A DNA stretch of 48,264 nucleotides, taken from the NCBI GenBank assembly GCA_964613015.1, contig CAZTFP010000010.1:1-48264 (forward strand). Direction: 5' to 3'. Below the pieces are notes generated by a model that was not told the DNA's origin, searched no databases, and was given only the letters and a program-made list of their open reading frames with translations. The stretch comes from CAJBLF01 sp964613015. Its GTDB lineage: Bacteria > Patescibacteriota > Gracilibacteria > Absconditabacterales > Absconditicoccaceae. The position numbers and the translations under genes are program-made. Positions within the stretch are counted from its first letter, which is position 1. Each line of letters begins with the position of its first letter. This document shows, in pieces, positions 18,885-29,448 of this stretch.

Positions 18885-21800
18885 TTATTTTATTGGTGAA
18901 AAATTTGTAGGTAAGAAATGTATCATATCGAGCGATGTATAGGTCTTTTTTGCTACACCTGCTATCATTACATCGTTACCGAACAAGTTATCTATCGTAT
19001 CTCCGATTTTTGAAAACAGTTTTTCTTTCTTCATCATATTTCCTTCTGTATACCCTATATATATAGACAGATATTCTTTTCAATCTATTGTATAGTCGTT
19101 TTTTGTTGTGTCAATTATGTCTTTCATCTTCAATGGTATGTTTTCAGCATCATATTTGTAAAATATTTTGAGTGCTCACGAACCATTTTTTGTCATCCGC
19201 ATCTCATTGCTGATATCAAAATTATCGAATCCTTGAGCGTTTACTATATGTACTTCATCTAAAAAAGTTTTTGTCGGAGCTAATATTCCTATAATTTTTA
19301 CTGTTTTGAGTCCAAAAAAATCATGGAGTTCATCGCCTGGTTTACTAAATAATTTTTCTTTTTTCATCATCAATGCTTCGTCATATCCTATAATCATTTC
19401 TGCTCATTGAATGTTGAAATTTCCCGTTCACTGTATTATATGTACATTTGTTGGTGCACTATCAGATCAGATGAATATCTTCGGTACTCCTGTTGGTGTA
19501 AATCAAATTTTATTTTTATGATTGATTAGGAAGTCAGTAATGTTGTTTTTTGTCGCTTTGGATGTGTTCGCATTGATCAAAATATTGTTTCCAAATCCTC
19601 CTGTTGATATCTGGCCGAACTGCCAAAAGATTCAGAGGAATAGTATTGTTAATATTACGGGTGCTATTTTTGATATTCGATTTTGCTTATTTGGACGATA
19701 TAATTTGAGTAGTAATGAATTCGTTACTACCGAGACCGAACTTAATGCCATGGCTAATCCAGCGAATTCTGGTTTCAAAATGATTCCAAAACTAATCAAT
19801 GCTCCTGCTGCGATAGGTATTCATAAAATATTATAAAATAATGAAAAGAAAAGATTCTGTTTGATTTTTCCTACGGTTTCCTTGCTCAACATAATAGCAT
19901 TCATAATATCGTTCAAATCATTCTTCATGATAATGATTCATCCGCTTTCCATTGCAACGTCGGTTCAGCTTCCCATCACTATTCATAACTCTGCTTGCAT
20001 AAGTGCTGGTGCATCATTGATTCCATCCCCAACCATGGCTACTTTATATCACTGTTGTTGTAATTTTATCACCTCAGTAGCCTTATGTTCAGGCAATACT
20101 TGGGCGATAACGTTATTTTGATGTATTCCTACTTGTTGTGCTATAGCGAGTGCTGTTCTTTCATTGTCTCAGGTAATCATAAATACTTTATATCATGCTT
20201 TCTGTAGTTTATCGATAGCACTTTTTGATGTCGCTTTTACGGTATCTGCAACTGCTATATATCATAAAAGTTCTTTTTCATCAGCCAGTAATAATACGGT
20301 TTTTCCTTCTGCTTCCAATTTTTCTATATCTTCATTATGGATAATGCTGATCCTATTTTCTGTCAGTAACTTTTTTGTTCATAAATAATAAACTTTATTG
20401 CTTGTTCCTTTTACTCATCTGCCAGGTAATGCTTCGAAATCCTGTATATTTATTGTTGCTATTTCTTGCTGTTTTCCATATCTCACTATCGCTTCAGCTA
20501 GCGCATGTTCTGATTTGTTTTCTAAAGCTACTGCTATGGAAAGGACCATCTTTTCACTGATGGATCCGCAAGCTATGATATTCGTGACTTCTGGTTTCCC
20601 TTGGGTGAGGGTTCCTGTTTTATCAAAGATTATTGCTTGGATTTTACATGCCATCTCTAATGGTTCACCTCATTTGACTAAGAGACCGTACTGTGCTCAC
20701 TTTCCTGTTCCTACCATAATAGCTGTCGGTGTTGCTAGTCATAATGCACATGGACAAGCGATAACAATTACTGCTGCGAAATAGAGGAGTGAACTATCGA
20801 AGCTTGCTCATATGATGAAATATCGAAGAACGAACGTAATGAGTGCTAGTATAATTACTGTCGGTACAAAAATCCTTGAAATGTTGTCTGCAATTGATTG
20901 TATTGGTGCTTTCGATCATTGTGCATCTTGAATCAATCTTATTATTTGTGATAATTTTGTATCCAGTCCTACTCATGCCGTCTGCATTTCAAAGCTTCCC
21001 AATGTATTTATTGTCCCTGCAAATACTTCTGATCACATTGTTTTTTCCACAGGAAGACTTTCTCCAGTAAGCATCGATTCGTCGACACTACTATATCCAT
21101 TGATTATTTTTCCATCTACTGGAATCTTTTCTCCTGGCCTTACTATAATTACATCATTGGTTTTTACCTGTTCAATAGGAATATCTTTGCTTTCATTTCC
21201 CACTTTTACTCTAGCAGTCTTGGGTGCTAACTGCATTAATTTAGCAATAGATTCTGATGTTTTTCCTTTTGCTTTCGCTTCGAGAAATTTCCCTAAAGAA
21301 ATAAACATAATCAGAAATGCTCCGATTTCAAAATAGATATTCGGGATTTTCATTCCATCCAGTCAGAAGAGTGATCATGTTTGCATATAAAATGTTATAT
21401 AGTTGTATACACTATACAAAAAGGCTACACCGGTCCCTATGGCGACCAAAGAAAACATATTTGCTGATTTGACTTTGAGTGCTGATCGTGCTCCCTGGTA
21501 AAAATCTCTTCCTATAATAAATTGTACAGGAATCGTGAGTATCAAGGTAATCATCGCTGAAATTGGCATCAAAACTTTGCTATAGGGTAGTCCATACACA
21601 AAGTCATAAACCATAAATATAATCATGGGGATACTGAGTATCAGTGCAACAATAAATTTCTTTTTCCAGTAGTGAATCTCTTTTTGTCTTTTTTCGGTCT
21701 CTTTCTGAGCATTCAATGTTTCATCAGCAATCACGGCCTTATACCCTAAACGTTTTATAGCTTCTTGTATTTCTGTCATCGGTATTTCTTCTTCATTAAA

Positions 21801-21935
21801 TGTTATAGTAGCTTTTTCTGCAGAAAAATTTACGTTTGCTTGCTGAATTCCTTTGGTGTCTTTTAGTGTATGTTCAATCAATAATGCACAAGAACCACAA
21901 TGCATTCCTTCGATATCTAAATTTGTTTTTTTCAT
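18885..21935 (-). CDS. copA: Copper P1B-type ATPase with duplicated C-terminal extension
   Basis: 1016 aa read through many TGA glycines. Order of features: an N-terminal heavy-metal domain with GMHCGSC at residues 10-16, membrane helices, the actuator TGES, the metal-binding CPC (IACPCALGLATPTA), the phosphorylation site DKTGTLTQG, and GDGINDAP. The usual CopA ends near residue 775. Here about 240 residues follow, with a motif repeated twice: MMKKEKLFSKPGDELHDFFG and MMKKEKLFSKIGDTIDNLFG, each after an IGY sequence. This tail has no membrane segment and matches no domain I know. It exports Cu(I), or Ag(I), from the cytosol. It is the last gene of the copper island, 22 bases after copZ. Confidence 0.92.
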
Positions 21936-21957
21936 GATTTTTTCGGCTATCTAAAAA

Positions 21958-22167
21958 TTAAAAAACTTTATATCCTGTATATTTTTCTATCTGTTGTTGT
22001 ATGTTGTCTTTGGAAGTAAGCGTATCGTCAAAATCAATGGTAGCTGTTTTGAGTCATACATCTACTGATGCAGATCTGATTCCTGATATTTTTTTGAGTG
22101 ATAATTTGATAAGCCCTTCACATGCCATACAATGAATTTCTGGTACTGAAAAAGTTATATTTGTCAT
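21958..22167 (-). CDS. copZ: CopZ-like copper chaperone (HMA domain)
   Basis: 69 aa, a complete heavy-metal-associated domain with the metal site HCMAC (residues 12-16, CxxC) and the usual end TGYKVF. One glycine is TGA, so the standard code gives only about 45 codons and automated callers would miss it. It would carry Cu(I) to CopA, whose gene starts 22 bases downstream. Confidence 0.85.
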
Positions 22168-22188
22168 GATCATAATAAAAAAATAAAA

Positions 22189-22731
22189 TTATTGTATTAC
22201 TATTGTCCCTTGATGCATTCACATAGATCAACAAACTACTTGGTAGGTTCCTGCTTTAGCATTGCTTATTACAACCGTAATAGGTGTGCCATTTTTGACA
22301 GGATATATATTAGTATCCAATCATGGGAAAGTCATAGTATTTAAACATCCTGCACCATCTGCTGAAGGAGTGATGATGAGTTTGTAACTTTTTCCCGCAG
22401 TCAAATTGATAGTTTCTGGAATGAGACTATATGCATCATGTCCCACGTTCATTGTTTCATATGTGTTTGTTGTATCTATAGTGCTTGTTGTTTTTATAGG
22501 TGTTGTAGTCGTTGATATTCTACTTCCTCCACATCATCCTCATCATTGAGTCGTTGTGTTTTTCATCATAGGACAGCTACTTGCTTCATTTATATCTGTC
22601 GAAGCTGTTTTTGATCATGTTCCATAATATGAATATCCTGCAATAGCTATTGCCAATATTCATATTCACAATAGTACGATACCCATTTTTCCTGCTCCAT
22701 TAGAAGTGGTTTTTTTATGTTGTTTTGTCAT
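22189..22731 (-). CDS. Membrane-anchored cupredoxin-like protein
   Basis: 180 aa. An N-terminal membrane anchor (MGIVLLGIGILAIAIAGY) is followed by a Thr-rich linker with a CGG-containing metal-rich patch (SSCPMMKN, GGGCGG) and a C-terminal cupredoxin domain of about 100 residues. Copper ligands are recognisable as GCLNTMTF and VCGSMGMHQG, where Cys, Met and His occupy the type-1-like site. Several glycines are TGA. It is predicted to sit outside the membrane and to bind or store copper. The same domain is fused to the C-terminus of the protein encoded next upstream. Confidence 0.8.
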
Positions 22732-22776
22732 GTGTAAAAAAATAATAAACTAAAAAACTGTCTGTCGTAGGCAAAA

Positions 22777-24132
22777 TTATTTTACTATAATTTTTGAACC
22801 TTGTGACATGCCCATGGTAGCACAGACAAATGGATATTCTCCAGGTTTGACTGCATCAAATGTATATTCTATTTTTTCTCATTTTTTGAGCTCTTTATAG
22901 TCTTCGTCCAATCCTGGGATATACATCGTATTTAGACAACTATAGATAGCAACTTGTACGTCGACGATGATTCTGTATTTTTTTCATAGTGATAAATTGA
23001 GTACTGTCGGTTGTAATCATTTTTCTCCATAGACCATATTTATAGTGGTTATATTCTGATCGGTAATTGTGGTTTGTGATGTTGTAGAAGGAAGTTTGTT
23101 TTTTAACACACCGTACGCATTTGAGACGTTGAATATTCAAAATAAGATTACCAAAACTCAAATTGCTTGATAGGCTACTTGCGCTTTTTTACCTTTGAAA
23201 ATACTTGTCAAACTTCCGATACTCAAAAGTCCAGGTAATGTCCCAATAGCAAAGAGTGCCATTACTGCCATACCCATCCAAAATTTTCCTGTACCAATTG
23301 CGTACATTTGCATGGCGAAGGTAAACCCACAGGGCAGAAAAAATGTTAACCCTCCGCTTATGAGAAGTTTCAAGCGTTTTCCTCATGCTGTTGGTGATTT
23401 TTTCTTGTCTATTATGATTTTTTCTTTTTTCATAAATAATTTTCATGTGGGCAAACTCAGTGATATTCAACTTAGTTTGGGTGATATATTGGTTAGATTC
23501 ACTCCGAGAAAAAGCATTACAATACCTATAATCAACGTCATCACTGACATTACAAAAGGTGATACACTGATTACTGATCCAAAGATACCTAAAATTCCTC
23601 AAAGGATTCCAAATCATAGGATCCTTCATCCATTGAACCAAAGCTGCGGAACTATTTTTTTTCCAAAAGATTCTTCTTTATTCTGTTTGTTTTCTTTTGC
23701 TGATATTGCCAAAACTAGTCATCCTACTATAGCCATACAGGTAGAAAAACCTGCAGTCAATCAAATCAACAGAACCAATCATAATGATGGTGTACTATTA
23801 TTGAAATTGAAAGAGAAAATTCCTGCTTGTTTAAAAATAATGTACAATACCACAAATCACAAAAGACTTATAAGTACTATTTTATAATCTTTACTGTTTT
23901 TACTTAACCAAGAACGCTTTACCTTTTCATCAGTTACCTCGTATCAACATTCTTGAACAATATTTTTGATATCATCAAAATCAGGATCTTGTTCATATCA
24001 GATCTGTATTGTTCATTTGGTGAAATTTGCTTCTACGGATTTTATTTTTTCGATATTTGAAAGAGATTTTTCCAATAGTAATTTGCATGAATTACAGTGC
24101 ATGCCTTTCACGTTTATTTTTGTTGTTTTCAT
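22777..24132 (-). CDS. HMA-SafE/TauE membrane protein-cupredoxin fusion
   Basis: 451 aa. It starts with a heavy-metal domain (GMHCNSC at 10-16), continues with about six membrane helices of the SafE/DsbD-like type (TAGFSTCMAIVGGLVLA and GGLTFFLPCGFTFAMQMYA, with the Cys pair of such transporters), and ends with a cupredoxin domain (YSCLNTMYIPG and FVCATMGMSQG). The helices lie between metal-binding domains on either side of the membrane, suggesting copper movement or redox transfer across it. Many TGA glycines; the standard code shows only scattered pieces. Similar fused arrangements are known in metal-resistance operons. Its role in export or cupredoxin loading is inferred. Confidence 0.85.
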
Positions 24133-24196
24133 AGTACAAAAAAACGATATAAATATGTATGTATAATTTTTATACATCAAAATTATTATATCCTTT

Positions 24197-24586
24197 CTAA
24201 CTCAAACTTACTATATTACCAAAAAGATCAGAAAATTTTTGATATTTGATATCTGGGTTTCGTCATGGACTCCATGTTACGTATTCTCTATGTGTACTTA
24301 TTGTATAGGCATTTTTGATGAGATAATTGAATTTTGGTACAATACTTTGTATGTGGGCTATGTATTCCCATTGTATTTGCGTGTTTGAATATTCACTTGA
24401 TACGGTAAGTTCACAACAGCTTATACTATGCGTCTTATCTTTTGTGGATTGGTTATTTTCGTGACAATGTCACATTTCCATTTCCTTGTTTGTATGTGAA
24501 AATACTCCCATAGTACTTGCGTGTACAAGTGTGTTTATGGAAAATATATATACCATAAGTGCTATTATTGAAAGAATTCTCTTCAT
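24197..24586 (-). CDS. Small secreted His/Cys/Met-rich protein
   Basis: 129 aa with a signal peptide (MKRILSIIALMVYIFSINTLVHA) and a metal-ligand-rich patch just after it: MEMGHCHENN and HSISCCEL. It has two TGA glycines, one of them inside MGHCH. It lies between csoR and the HMA fusion gene in the same direction, so it is probably a periplasmic or surface copper-binding protein. No family recognised. Confidence 0.75.
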
Positions 24587-24615
24587 GCAATTTGCTAAAA
24601 TAAAATTACTGCCTA

Positions 24616-24897
24616 CTATTTGTTTTGAGCTGTCTTTACTATCGTCAATACTTCTTCGATCATACTGTCCATTTTTTTCTTATCATCGGCTTTGACTGCA
24701 TCTACAAAACAGCAATTTAAATGTCCATCTAAGAGCTGTAAGTTTATGTTTTTTAATAACCCAATTACCGCTAAGTTCTGCTGGATGATATCTATACAAT
24801 ATTCGTTTTTTTCTGCCATGATTACTATTTTGTCTAAGAGACTTCTTGCCTTTTTGAATGCTATGAGTTGTTTCTTTTTTTGATCGTTTGTATGCAT
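24616..24897 (-). CDS. csoR: CsoR-family copper-sensing repressor
   Basis: 93 aa, starting at the ATG giving MHTNDQKKKQL; a longer frame from 24954 would add a poor N-terminus and cover the operator. All-helical CsoR/RcnR fold, with the Cu(I) ligands recognisable as Cys in NEYCIDI and His and Cys in DGHLNCCF. In the apo form it represses the copper genes; Cu(I) binding releases DNA. It is the first gene of the minus-strand copper operon and has a likely operator just upstream. Confidence 0.88.
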   Translation of the reverse strand: MHTNDQKKKQLIAFKKARSLLDKIVIMAEKNEYCIDIIQQNLAVIGLLKNINLQLLDGHLNCCFVDAVKADDKKKMDSMIEEVLTIVKTAQNK

Positions 24898-24924
24898 AGT
24901 ATATTCTAAAAATAAATATTTCCC

Positions 24925-24943
24925 ATACCTGTGGGGTAGGTAT
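24925..24943. promoter_or_regulatory. Probable CsoR operator
   Basis: Inverted repeat ATACCT (24925-24930) and AGGTAT (24938-24943) flanking a G-tract (GTGGGGT). CsoR operators are pseudo-palindromes with G/C tracts. It lies 28 bases upstream of the csoR start. Confidence 0.6.
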
Positions 24944-24983
24944 AGTATATGCAAAAATTTTGAGAATGCAAATCTTTTTTATT

Positions 24984-25017
24984 CGTTCAAATGACTAAAC
25001 GTTTAAACGATTGAACG
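24984..25017. repeat. Nested inverted repeat between csoR and the pilin genes
   Basis: Outer arms CGTTCAA (24984-24990) and TTGAACG (25011-25017) enclose the palindrome CGTTTAAACG (25000-25009), which is also the core of the terminator palindrome at 18844-18881. It could be a regulatory site of the pilin operon. Confidence 0.4.
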
Positions 25018-25085
25018 CCTGTCTTTTTTGTTGAAAGCTTAAGAATAATCTATACAAACAAAGTATTCTTTATTTATTAGCTCAT

Positions 25086-25583
25086 ATGAAAAAAGGGTTC
25101 ACTCTTATAGAGATGATTATTGTCCTTGTGATTATTGGTATTTTGATGGCAGCGACTATGAGATTTTGATCTGGTCGTATCGTAGATCTTAAGGCACAAT
25201 CACTCAAAGAACAATTTGTTGGCTATTATAATGAATTTTATGGTCAGAATATGACTTCAAGTTTTCGTGATGGAAAAAAATATCAAACACTAACTATTAC
25301 TTTTGAAACTGGTATCTGGTATCAGGTTGATCAAGGACCATTTGTTGTAGAACCAAAGCTCTCTGGACTTGTATTTCGTCAGCTTATGCTCGATAATCAG
25401 CAAGTTGCTATCGTTAATCTTCAGCTTACTCCTTATATTCTCTGATGTTCACTTACTTCTCAATCGACCACAGGAAGTACCTTTTCTTTTGAGACGTATG
25501 TATCAGAAAACGGTAAGCAATATTGTTTTGAAATTAAAGCGGAAACGTGTAAACTTGTAGAAATGAAGTGTCCTACTATTTAA
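25086..25583 (+). CDS. Type IV prepilin
   Basis: 165 aa. The N-terminus MKKG-FTLIEMIIVLVIIGIL is a class-III signal: prepilin peptidase would cut after Gly4, leaving N-methyl-Phe, with the conserved Glu at +5 of the mature protein. Here that Gly is GGG. A globular beta-rich domain follows with several Cys near the C-terminus (QYCFEI, ETCKLV, MKCPTI). Two TGA glycines (25168 and 25444). It is the first of four adjacent pilus genes and may be a major or minor pilin. Confidence 0.85.
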
Positions 25584-25600
25584 ATGATTATTGTCTCTCT

Positions 25601-26245
25601 ATGTATAAGAAGTTATGATTTACTTTTATTGAAGTGATTATTGCTATCACCGTTTTTGCTATAGGTGTGCTTGCAGTTTTGCGTTTAATTACACAAAATT
25701 TGGTAACGCTTGATATCACGCAATCTCGTACTATGGCTACTTTTCTTGCTAAAGAATGAATAGAACTTGCATATAATATCAGAGACTCAAACATTGCCAA
25801 ATGATTGCCACGAGATTGTGTCTTAAAAACATGATTTGTTCTCGACGTCCTTTGAAATGTTGTAGATCTAGAACATGTCTGTCTATGGAATTTTTCTTCT
25901 TGAGTACAAGATAACAAAATTTTACAATTATCTTTTGACGCTACCTGATATATCTATACCTATCCTGTCGATGCTGGCACAAATTTTGCTGAACTTTGGA
26001 GTGGTAATAGATTATATTTTGCTACCTGAACCGTTTGATGACATCAAATTTTCTGGTATTCTTCTCGTCCTGTACCAGGAACTCCTCCTAGTGTTTTTTC
26101 TAGGTATATTCTGTTTACTGGTGTGCGTGAAGGAAATACTATATTACCATCTGAAAATATTCTAAAAATAGAATCGCATGTTCTCTATAATAAATGAACG
26201 AAAACGTGAGAAGTGGTTCTGGAAAGTTTTATTTGAAATCATTAA
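25601..26245 (+). CDS. Minor prepilin (PilV/GspI-like)
   Basis: 214 aa. MYKKL-G-FTFIEVIIAITVFAIGVLA is a prepilin N-terminus whose essential -1 glycine (residue 6, 25616-25618) is TGA; with the standard code the protein would be five residues. About 16 TGA codons follow, some doubled, so no long ORF appears in the standard code. The rest is a globular domain with aromatic residues (YIYTYPVD; HQIFWYSSR). 17 bases after the first prepilin gene and 6 before the next. Confidence 0.82.
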
Positions 26246-26251
26246 TCCTCT

Positions 26252-26887
26252 ATGAAAATTAGAAAGTGATTTACGCTTTTGGAATTGATAATCGTGATGG
26301 CCATTCTCGGTATTCTTTTTGTTTTGCTCCTCAGAACGTATAATCGGATCGCTACTATGGTATTTCGTGTACAACAAGAAAAGGAGGTGACCCAAGAAAT
26401 ACTGCAAATTTCTCAACTTATTCAAAATTTTTCTGACAGAAATACTATTGACTATGCCAAATATGATCCTCAGTGAAGCACTGGTTTGTTGGCTACTCAA
26501 TGAATCACAAATATTTTATATTTGACTGGGCAAGATGGCGAGATGAGTTTCTTTGCAAGTGGTACTAATTGTGTGGATCCTGCTGTAGAATATGTGTTTA
26601 CGGGTGCATGATCTTGATGTTCGTTATATATGACCAAAAATGCTAGTTCTATAGAGCTTATCAATCCAAAAAAAATTATCATCAGTTCTATTGTGTTCAA
26701 AATCATCCCTTTCGCTTCTCAAGAACAATATTTACATTCTGACACCTTGTGTACGACGGGAGAATATCTTCATTGTCTGAATACTCCTGGATTTCGAATG
26801 ATTTTTAAAGCATATAGTGTAAATTATTGACGTCAGTGGGCGACACATGTCGTTATTCCATTTCAACAATTCTTTTGAAAAAATTAA
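26252..26887 (+). CDS. Minor prepilin (PilW/GspJ-like)
   Basis: 211 aa. MKIRK-G-FTLLELIIVMAILGILF is a prepilin N-terminus; the -1 glycine (residue 6, 26267-26269) is TGA. The globular part has a disulfide-like Cys pattern (TNCVDP, SGCSLYM, LCTTGEYLHC). Follows directly on the previous prepilin gene; ends TAA. Confidence 0.82.
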
Positions 26888-26941
26888 ACAATACTATTAA
26901 TTCATTTATTCATCTTTTACTCTTACTAATCTCTATATTTT

Positions 26942-27874
26942 ATGAGAAATAAACGTGGAAATATTAGTATTCTTGTAATCTTTGTCTTGTTAGCTTCATC
27001 GCTTTTGGGAATTTTATCGATGAATTTTGTTCAACAAATGATACAACAATCTACGGTTGTCCATAATTACTATAAAGCGTATTATCTCTCTAAAGCTGGT
27101 ATAGAGCTGGGACTTTCACAAATCAAACATCGTGGAATATGATTTAATTATGTGGTGAATACGTGAGATGCTATTGTCGTTGATAATTTTTTTTCTGGAT
27201 TCACGTTTAGTATATCGACAAATATTTCTGGTACAGCAGCATTATTGTCCAAAAAGTTTTGGCAGGATAGCAGTTGTCAGTTTCCTTATATTTTGAGTGG
27301 TGGTGATTCTTTGATTGTACCACTTTTTAAAGAATTCTATACCTGATGAGTTGCTGAAAGTTTTCAATCGGGCATAGCATATCAAAATCTCGCCGATTTA
27401 TTCAAAAATGATCAGATAGAATTTATTTCTAGTTTCCCCTGAGAGGTTACTTTTTGAATGCTTATATTGTCTGGTAATGAGCTTTCTCCCGATGGAATAT
27501 TTTTCAAAACATGAACGTTGGCTCCTTGATGATTATCTGCTTTTAGACAACAATTTGAAACGTATTTAGCTACTATAGATCCAATACTTTATCCGCTAGA
27601 ATCACAATTGAAAAATGATTATCAGAGGCCTCGACTTATAGAAAACTGATTTACTATGTATTTTATGATATCAAATAGTACCGACACTCCGCAATCTTTT
27701 TGTGTATCACTTCATCAGCAACAACCACCTATTCCCTGATATCTAGATGTATTACCTACCGATACGTTCTTTCTTGAAAGTCAGGCATCGTATGGTAACC
27801 AAAAAGTTGCTTTGGATGCTTCCTATGCCCAGCCGATTCCTGGATTCTTGTTTAATACCTATAGCACCTATTAA
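26942..27874 (+). CDS. PilX-like minor pilus protein
   Basis: 310 aa. The N-terminus MRNKRGNISILVIFVLLASSLLGILSM has the hydrophobic helix and the N-terminal layout of PilX/GspK proteins, which lack the conserved Glu and cap the pilus tip. KAYYLSKAGIELGLSQ is the typical segment after the helix. About ten glycines are TGA. Fourth and last gene of the prepilin cluster, 54 bases after the previous gene; then the promoter of purB. Confidence 0.75.
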
Positions 27875-27889
27875 TATTTTTTATCCTTA

Positions 27890-27917
27890 TTGACTTTTCT
27901 GTCTAAATAGTTATTTT
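27890..27917 (+). promoter_or_regulatory. Sigma-70 promoter of purB
   Basis: TTGACT (27890-27895), a 16-base spacer, TATTTT (27912-27917), 56 bases before the ATG. Confidence 0.5.
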
Positions 27918-27973
27918 TTGTGTTCTCAAAAATAAAAATTTCTAATATATATATCAAATAAAAATAAAATCCT

Positions 27974-29311
27974 ATGGTAACCAATTTAACTGCTATTTCT
28001 CCCGTAGATGGAAGATATGGCAAACAAACAGAACTGCTTAGTCCCTTCTTTTCTGAATTTGGACTTATTCATTATCGTTTCATTGTAGAAGCAAAATATC
28101 TTATCGCATTGGTAGGTATCTTACCGGAATTGAAACAGATAAAGGATACTTCAATTATTGATTCTCTCCAGAGAGAAATGGCTATTTTTTCTCTCGATGA
28201 TGCTCAACAGGTTAAAACCATCGAAGAAACAACCAATCATGATGTGAAGTCAGTAGAAGTATTTATGCGCGATTTGCTTCATGGATATCCAAAAGAACTG
28301 GAATTCATACATTTCGCTCTTACGTCCTTTGATACGGATGGAATGGCTAGACCATTGATGCTCAAACATGCACATGAACAAGTTATAGTTCCCTTGTTTA
28401 TGAATGTCCTTCATTCATTGGAAGTTGCTGCTCAACAATGGCAACATGTTGTTATGCTTGCCCGTACTCATGGACAACCTGCTTCTCCTACGTATATGGG
28501 AAAAGAGATTATGGTGTTTGTGGAACGATTGAAGGGTCAGATAAAACAATTTGAGACTATTCCTTGGTCTGCAAAACTTGGCGGCGCAACTGGTAATTTG
28601 AATGCGCATTATGTTGCGTATCCAAACATTGATTGGCATACATTTTCTACTGAATTTGTTGCCTCTTTGGAACTTGTGCGTACTCCACTAACCACCCAAA
28701 TTGAACCCAATGATAATTTGGCAGCCTATTGTCATAATTGGGTACGTATCAATAATATTCTGATTGATTTTGTCCGTGATATTTGGGGATATATCATGTT
28801 GGAATATTTAAAACAAAAACCCAAATCAGGAGAAGTTGGTTCTTCTACCATGCCCCATAAGGTAAACCCTATAGATTTCGAGAATGCAGAAGGAAATCTT
28901 GGGTTTGCTAATGCAATGCTTGAGCATTTTGCATCAAAGCTCACTATTTCCCGGTTTCAGCGTGATCTCAGTGATTCTACTGTGGTTCGTAATGTGGGTG
29001 TTCCTTTGGCTCATGATATTATTTCTTTTAATTCTATCCTCAAAGGGATGAAGAAAATTGAAATAAATCTAAAAAAAATCAATCAGGATTTGGATGATAA
29101 CTGGGCGGTGATTTCCGAAGCAATTCAAACAATTCTTCGTCGTGAAGGATATCCTAATCCCTATGATGCACTTAAAGAACTCACGCGAACTGGTGAAAAA
29201 ATCACCAAAGACAGTTTACATATGTTCATTGATTTATTGGATGTACGTGATCCGGTGAAACTTGAGCTCAAAGAGATTACTCCATGGAACTATACGGGAG
29301 TGGTTTTGTAA
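27974..29311 (+). CDS. purB: Adenylosuccinate lyase
   Basis: 445 aa, of the E. coli PurB type: the N-terminus LTAISPVDGRYG is characteristic, and the fumarase/aspartase signature SSTMPHKVNPIDFENAEGN is complete around residue 295. It splits SAICAR to AICAR and fumarate and adenylosuccinate to AMP and fumarate. It contains no TGA glycine although the protein has about 20 glycines. The following purH also lacks TGA; each has its own promoter and terminator, so they are not an operon in the usual sense. No other purine genes are in the window. Horizontal acquisition from a standard-code bacterium is likely. Confidence 0.95.
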   Translation: MVTNLTAISPVDGRYGKQTELLSPFFSEFGLIHYRFIVEAKYLIALVGILPELKQIKDTSIIDSLQREMAIFSLDDAQQVKTIEETTNHDVKSVEVFMRDLLHGYPKELEFIHFALTSFDTDGMARPLMLKHAHEQVIVPLFMNVLHSLEVAAQQWQHVVMLARTHGQPASPTYMGKEIMVFVERLKGQIKQFETIPWSAKLGGATGNLNAHYVAYPNIDWHTFSTEFVASLELVRTPLTTQIEPNDNLAAYCHNWVRINNILIDFVRDIWGYIMLEYLKQKPKSGEVGSSTMPHKVNPIDFENAEGNLGFANAMLEHFASKLTISRFQRDLSDSTVVRNVGVPLAHDIISFNSILKGMKKIEINLKKINQDLDDNWAVISEAIQTILRREGYPNPYDALKELTRTGEKITKDSLHMFIDLLDVRDPVKLELKEITPWNYTGVVL

Positions 29312-29331
29312 ATTTTATTGTCATAATTATG

Positions 29332-29359
29332 CTCCGGCTGTATTAGCTGGAGTTTTTTT
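29332..29359 (+). terminator. Terminator of purB
   Basis: CTCCGGCT (29332-29339) with AGCTGGAG (29345-29352), one G-T pair, loop GTATT, followed by seven T. Confidence 0.8.
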
Positions 29360-29365
29360 AATTCC

Positions 29366-29393
29366 TTGACTTATCTTATATAATATTTATGTT
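29366..29393 (+). promoter_or_regulatory. Sigma-70 promoter of purH
   Basis: TTGACT (29366-29371), a 16-base spacer, TATGTT (29388-29393), 55 bases before the ATG. It lies directly after the purB terminator; a TATAAT also occurs in the spacer. Confidence 0.5.
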
Positions 29394-29448
29394 TACTATT
29401 CATGTAAATAAAAATTTCACATTAAATAAAAATTAAAAAAAATTACGT

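Noticed and set aside
19522..21353. Several plus-strand ORFs over the copper ATPase
   Set aside because: They are shadows of copA, whose motifs read on the minus strand.
23189..23887. Overlapping ORFs of 150 and 230 aa on both strands
   Set aside because: They lie over the HMA-SafE-cupredoxin gene in other frames and have no recognisable features.
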